From Bradyrhizobium aeschynomenes (lineage in GTDB: Bacteria > Pseudomonadota > Alphaproteobacteria > Rhizobiales > Xanthobacteraceae), in contig NZ_JABFDM010000012.1 of assembly GCF_013178945.1 (NCBI RefSeq), forward strand, positions 1 through 64,000: DNA of 64,000 nt, given 5' to 3'. The notes beneath the pieces are model-generated. The model made no database searches and was not told where the DNA came from. It saw only the letters and a list, made by a program, of their open reading frames with translations. The position numbers and the translations under genes were made by a program. Each line of letters begins with the position of its first letter. Position 1 is the first letter of the stretch. Positions 62,547 through 64,000 of this stretch are shown piece by piece.

Positions 62547-63224
62547 ATGACCAAACTGAAGACATTGAGCGCCGCCGCGGCCGTGGCGCTGATTCTGCCG
62601 CTGGCGGCAGCGACGACGAGCTTCGCCCAAGGTCCCGGCGGCGGCGGTCGCGGTCCGGGCGGCGGCGGTGCGGCGATCGGCGGTGGCGGTGGCGGTGGCG
62701 GTGCAGCCATCGGCGGCGGTGGCGGCGGCGCGATGGGCGGCGGCGCTGCAATCGGTGGCGGCGGCGGACGCGGCGGCTTCGCGGGTGGCCCGGGTGGCGG
62801 CGGCAGCTTCGCTGGACGTGCAGCCGTTGGCGGCGCAGGCATGATGGGCCGTGGTCCGGCGGCAGGAGCCAATGTCGCCGTGAACAATGGCGGCGGCCGC
62901 GGTAATTGGAGCGGCGGCAATTGGAGTGGCGGCGGCTGGCGTGGCGGTCACCACGGCGGCTGGCGCCACCGCGGCGGCGGCTTCTGGCCGGGCGTGGGCG
63001 TAGGGGTCGGGGTCGGCCTCGGCAGCTCCTATGCCTACTACAATGATCCGTACTACTACGGAAACGGCTACTACAACGACTACTCCTACTACGACGACTC
63101 GGCCCCGGTCGCCGTCGTCGGCGCGGAGCGAGACGATGCGTACTGCGTCCGGCGCTTCAAGTCCTACGATCCAGCTTCGGGGACCTATCTCGGCTATGAT
63201 GGACAGCGTCATCCCTGCCCGTAA
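62547..63224 (+). CDS. Exported glycine-rich BA14K-like protein
   Basis: 225 residues from the ATG at 62547 (GGAG nine bases upstream). Signal peptide (to about 28, TSFAQ), a very glycine-rich domain (30-150) with a GGGGAAIGGGGG repeat, a Trp/His-rich patch (about 125-150), and a Tyr-rich segment (about 165-195). The end is YCVRRFKSYDPASGTYLGYD-GQRHPCP, the BA14K-type C-terminus with two cysteines. Probably in the outer envelope; function unknown. A terminator follows 34 bp later. Confidence 0.85.
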   Translation: MTKLKTLSAAAAVALILPLAAATTSFAQGPGGGGRGPGGGGAAIGGGGGGGGAAIGGGGGGAMGGGAAIGGGGGRGGFAGGPGGGGSFAGRAAVGGAGMMGRGPAAGANVAVNNGGGRGNWSGGNWSGGGWRGGHHGGWRHRGGGFWPGVGVGVGVGLGSSYAYYNDPYYYGNGYYNDYSYYDDSAPVAVVGAERDDAYCVRRFKSYDPASGTYLGYDGQRHPCP

Positions 63225-63257
63225 AACGCAGCGGAATTCCATCACACGACAACAGGG

Positions 63258-63285
63258 GCGGCGAGGTAACTACCTCGCCGCTTTT
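63258..63285 (+). terminator. Rho-independent terminator after the BA14K-like gene
   Basis: The 11-bp stem GCGGCGAGGTA / TACCTCGCCGC is followed by TTTT, 34 bp past the stop codon. Confidence 0.85.
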
Positions 63286-63689
63286 GCTTTCGAGAACGCC
63301 TCAATGGTGCTTGTTCTGTGTCCGATCCGCCACGTTGTCGACTGGAATTCGACGAAATTTCAACGATGTGCCCCGCGGCGTGCAGATGTATTGCGCGTTC
63401 CGGTCCAATATCCATCGAGTACTTGATTCTGCTTGGATGAGCTGAACGCAGGCCCGGTTGACTACTGCTGATGGAAACTCGATCGCGCAGACCCGAGCGC
63501 AGTGCAGAGCACTGCGCTCCGACGGTCGTGTCGCTCTCGAACGCGCCAAAAACTTTCGAACAAGGAGGCGCGCCTTGCCGACATATCATCACCGCTTTCG
63601 ACGCGGCGGCACCGGAACTCGGGTGCATCAAGCTGGCCGGGACCATCCCCGAGCTGCATGCGATCCATGTCGATGACTGAGACACGCGG
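63286..63689. other. Gap before the last kinase gene
   Basis: About 400 bp of lower GC content. Overlapping short frames on both strands (for example 63471-63680, plus) have no recognised features. The promoter of the kinase gene should be here. Confidence 0.45.
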
Positions 63690-64000
63690 ATGATTCATCA
63701 GCGCCTCGCTTTGGGGCTCGGGCTTGGAACTCTGCTGGCGATCGGCGCTGCGTCGACCGCGCTCGACATCAAGTCGCGCCAAGACGCGGCCTGGGTGACC
63801 TCGTCGTTGAACATCCTGCAGCGAACCTCGGATCTGCGGCTGTTGATCAGCGAAGCCGAAGCCACCTCGCGAGGATTCGCGCTCACGGGGACCGAGCCGT
63901 TTCGCGCCGAGTTCAATGTGGTCAACGCCAAGATCCCTGCCGCCGTCGCCGATCTGCAGCGCGCGGTTGCCGACAGCCCGATGCCGGCGCAGCTCCTCAA
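63690..64000 (+). CDS. CHASE3-domain signalling protein, N-terminal part (cut by the window)
   Basis: An ATG at 63690, three codons after an in-frame stop, opens MIHQRLALGLGLGTLLAIGA, a membrane segment, and then a CHASE3 domain (ISEAEATSRGFALTGTEPFR ... AVADLQRAV). The frame is open to the window end (103 codons). By analogy with the gene at 41001-42521 it should be a sensor histidine kinase, but the output domain is not visible. Confidence 0.8.
   Translation, partial: MIHQRLALGLGLGTLLAIGAASTALDIKSRQDAAWVTSSLNILQRTSDLRLLISEAEATSRGFALTGTEPFRAEFNVVNAKIPAAVADLQRAVADSPMPAQLL

Noticed and set aside
63242..63685. Minus-strand open frame of 147 codons
   Set aside because: It starts in the gap, runs through a terminator hairpin and shows no domain features.

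Overview
The window looks like chromosome from a GC-rich alphaproteobacterium of the Bradyrhizobium/Rhodopseudomonas type (Nitrobacteraceae). The evidence is the gene content and order: aroQ-accB-accC, aat next to a DUF2155 gene, a fliN-like gene head to head with lipB, NDUFA12, DUF1236 and BA14K-like exported proteins, and several CHASE3 and HWE/HisKA_2 sensor kinases. The genus is inferred from style, not from a marker gene.

Positions 356-28870 look like one integrated genomic island. A tyrosine integrase gene (27323-28828) ends 26 bp from the 3' end of a tRNA-Leu(GAG) gene (28855-28939, minus strand). The last 17 bp of that end (28854-28870) recur exactly and in the same orientation at 356-372, as expected for attL/attR. 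From left to right the island carries: a short prepilin peptidase gene; an eleven-gene type II secretion operon on the minus strand (order of transcription gspD-F-H-G-I-J-K-E-L-M-C); a small Imm35-type immunity gene; a giant Rhs protein with a signal peptide, two glycine-rich modules, YD repeats and a papain-fold (Tox-PL) toxin tip; and a separate SpvB/FG-GAP protein that resembles the TcB half of a Tc/Rhs shell. The right third is decaying mobile DNA: a 5'-truncated IS66, a complete but frameshifted IS630, an IS110 fragment and a broken ICE-type gene. After it come a helix-turn-helix gene, a small gene and the integrase. The most interesting hypothesis here is a Sec/T2SS-exported Rhs toxin with a split shell, carried on an integrative island.

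From 28.9 to 64 kb the sequence is core-like. It holds fliN-like/lipB; an aminotransferase; an M48 peptidase with TPRs; a DsbA-like protein; a GntR-regulated tricarballylate-type oxidation pair (tcuA-tcuB) with a visible double GTATAC operator; a DUF1236 protein; aroQ-accB-accC; a three-gene phosphorelay; aat/DUF2155; an SDR, a lipase-like hydrolase and a cupin; an aromatic aminotransferase and a YitT protein; a ketopantoate-reductase-like protein; a BASS-type transporter; an amino-acid ABC binding protein and permease with a DadA-like oxidase and an SDR; a PGM1-like ATP-grasp ligase coupled to an M14/AstE-type hydrolase; divergent GlxA-type regulator and DJ-1/PfpI genes; NDUFA12; a Gly-rich BA14K-like protein; and the start of another CHASE3 kinase that runs off the window.

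Two points outside the island stand out. The AroQ homologue has its two catalytic side chains exchanged (Tyr position is His28, His position is Tyr106). The ATP-grasp/M14 pair lies next to a small secreted eight-cysteine protein.
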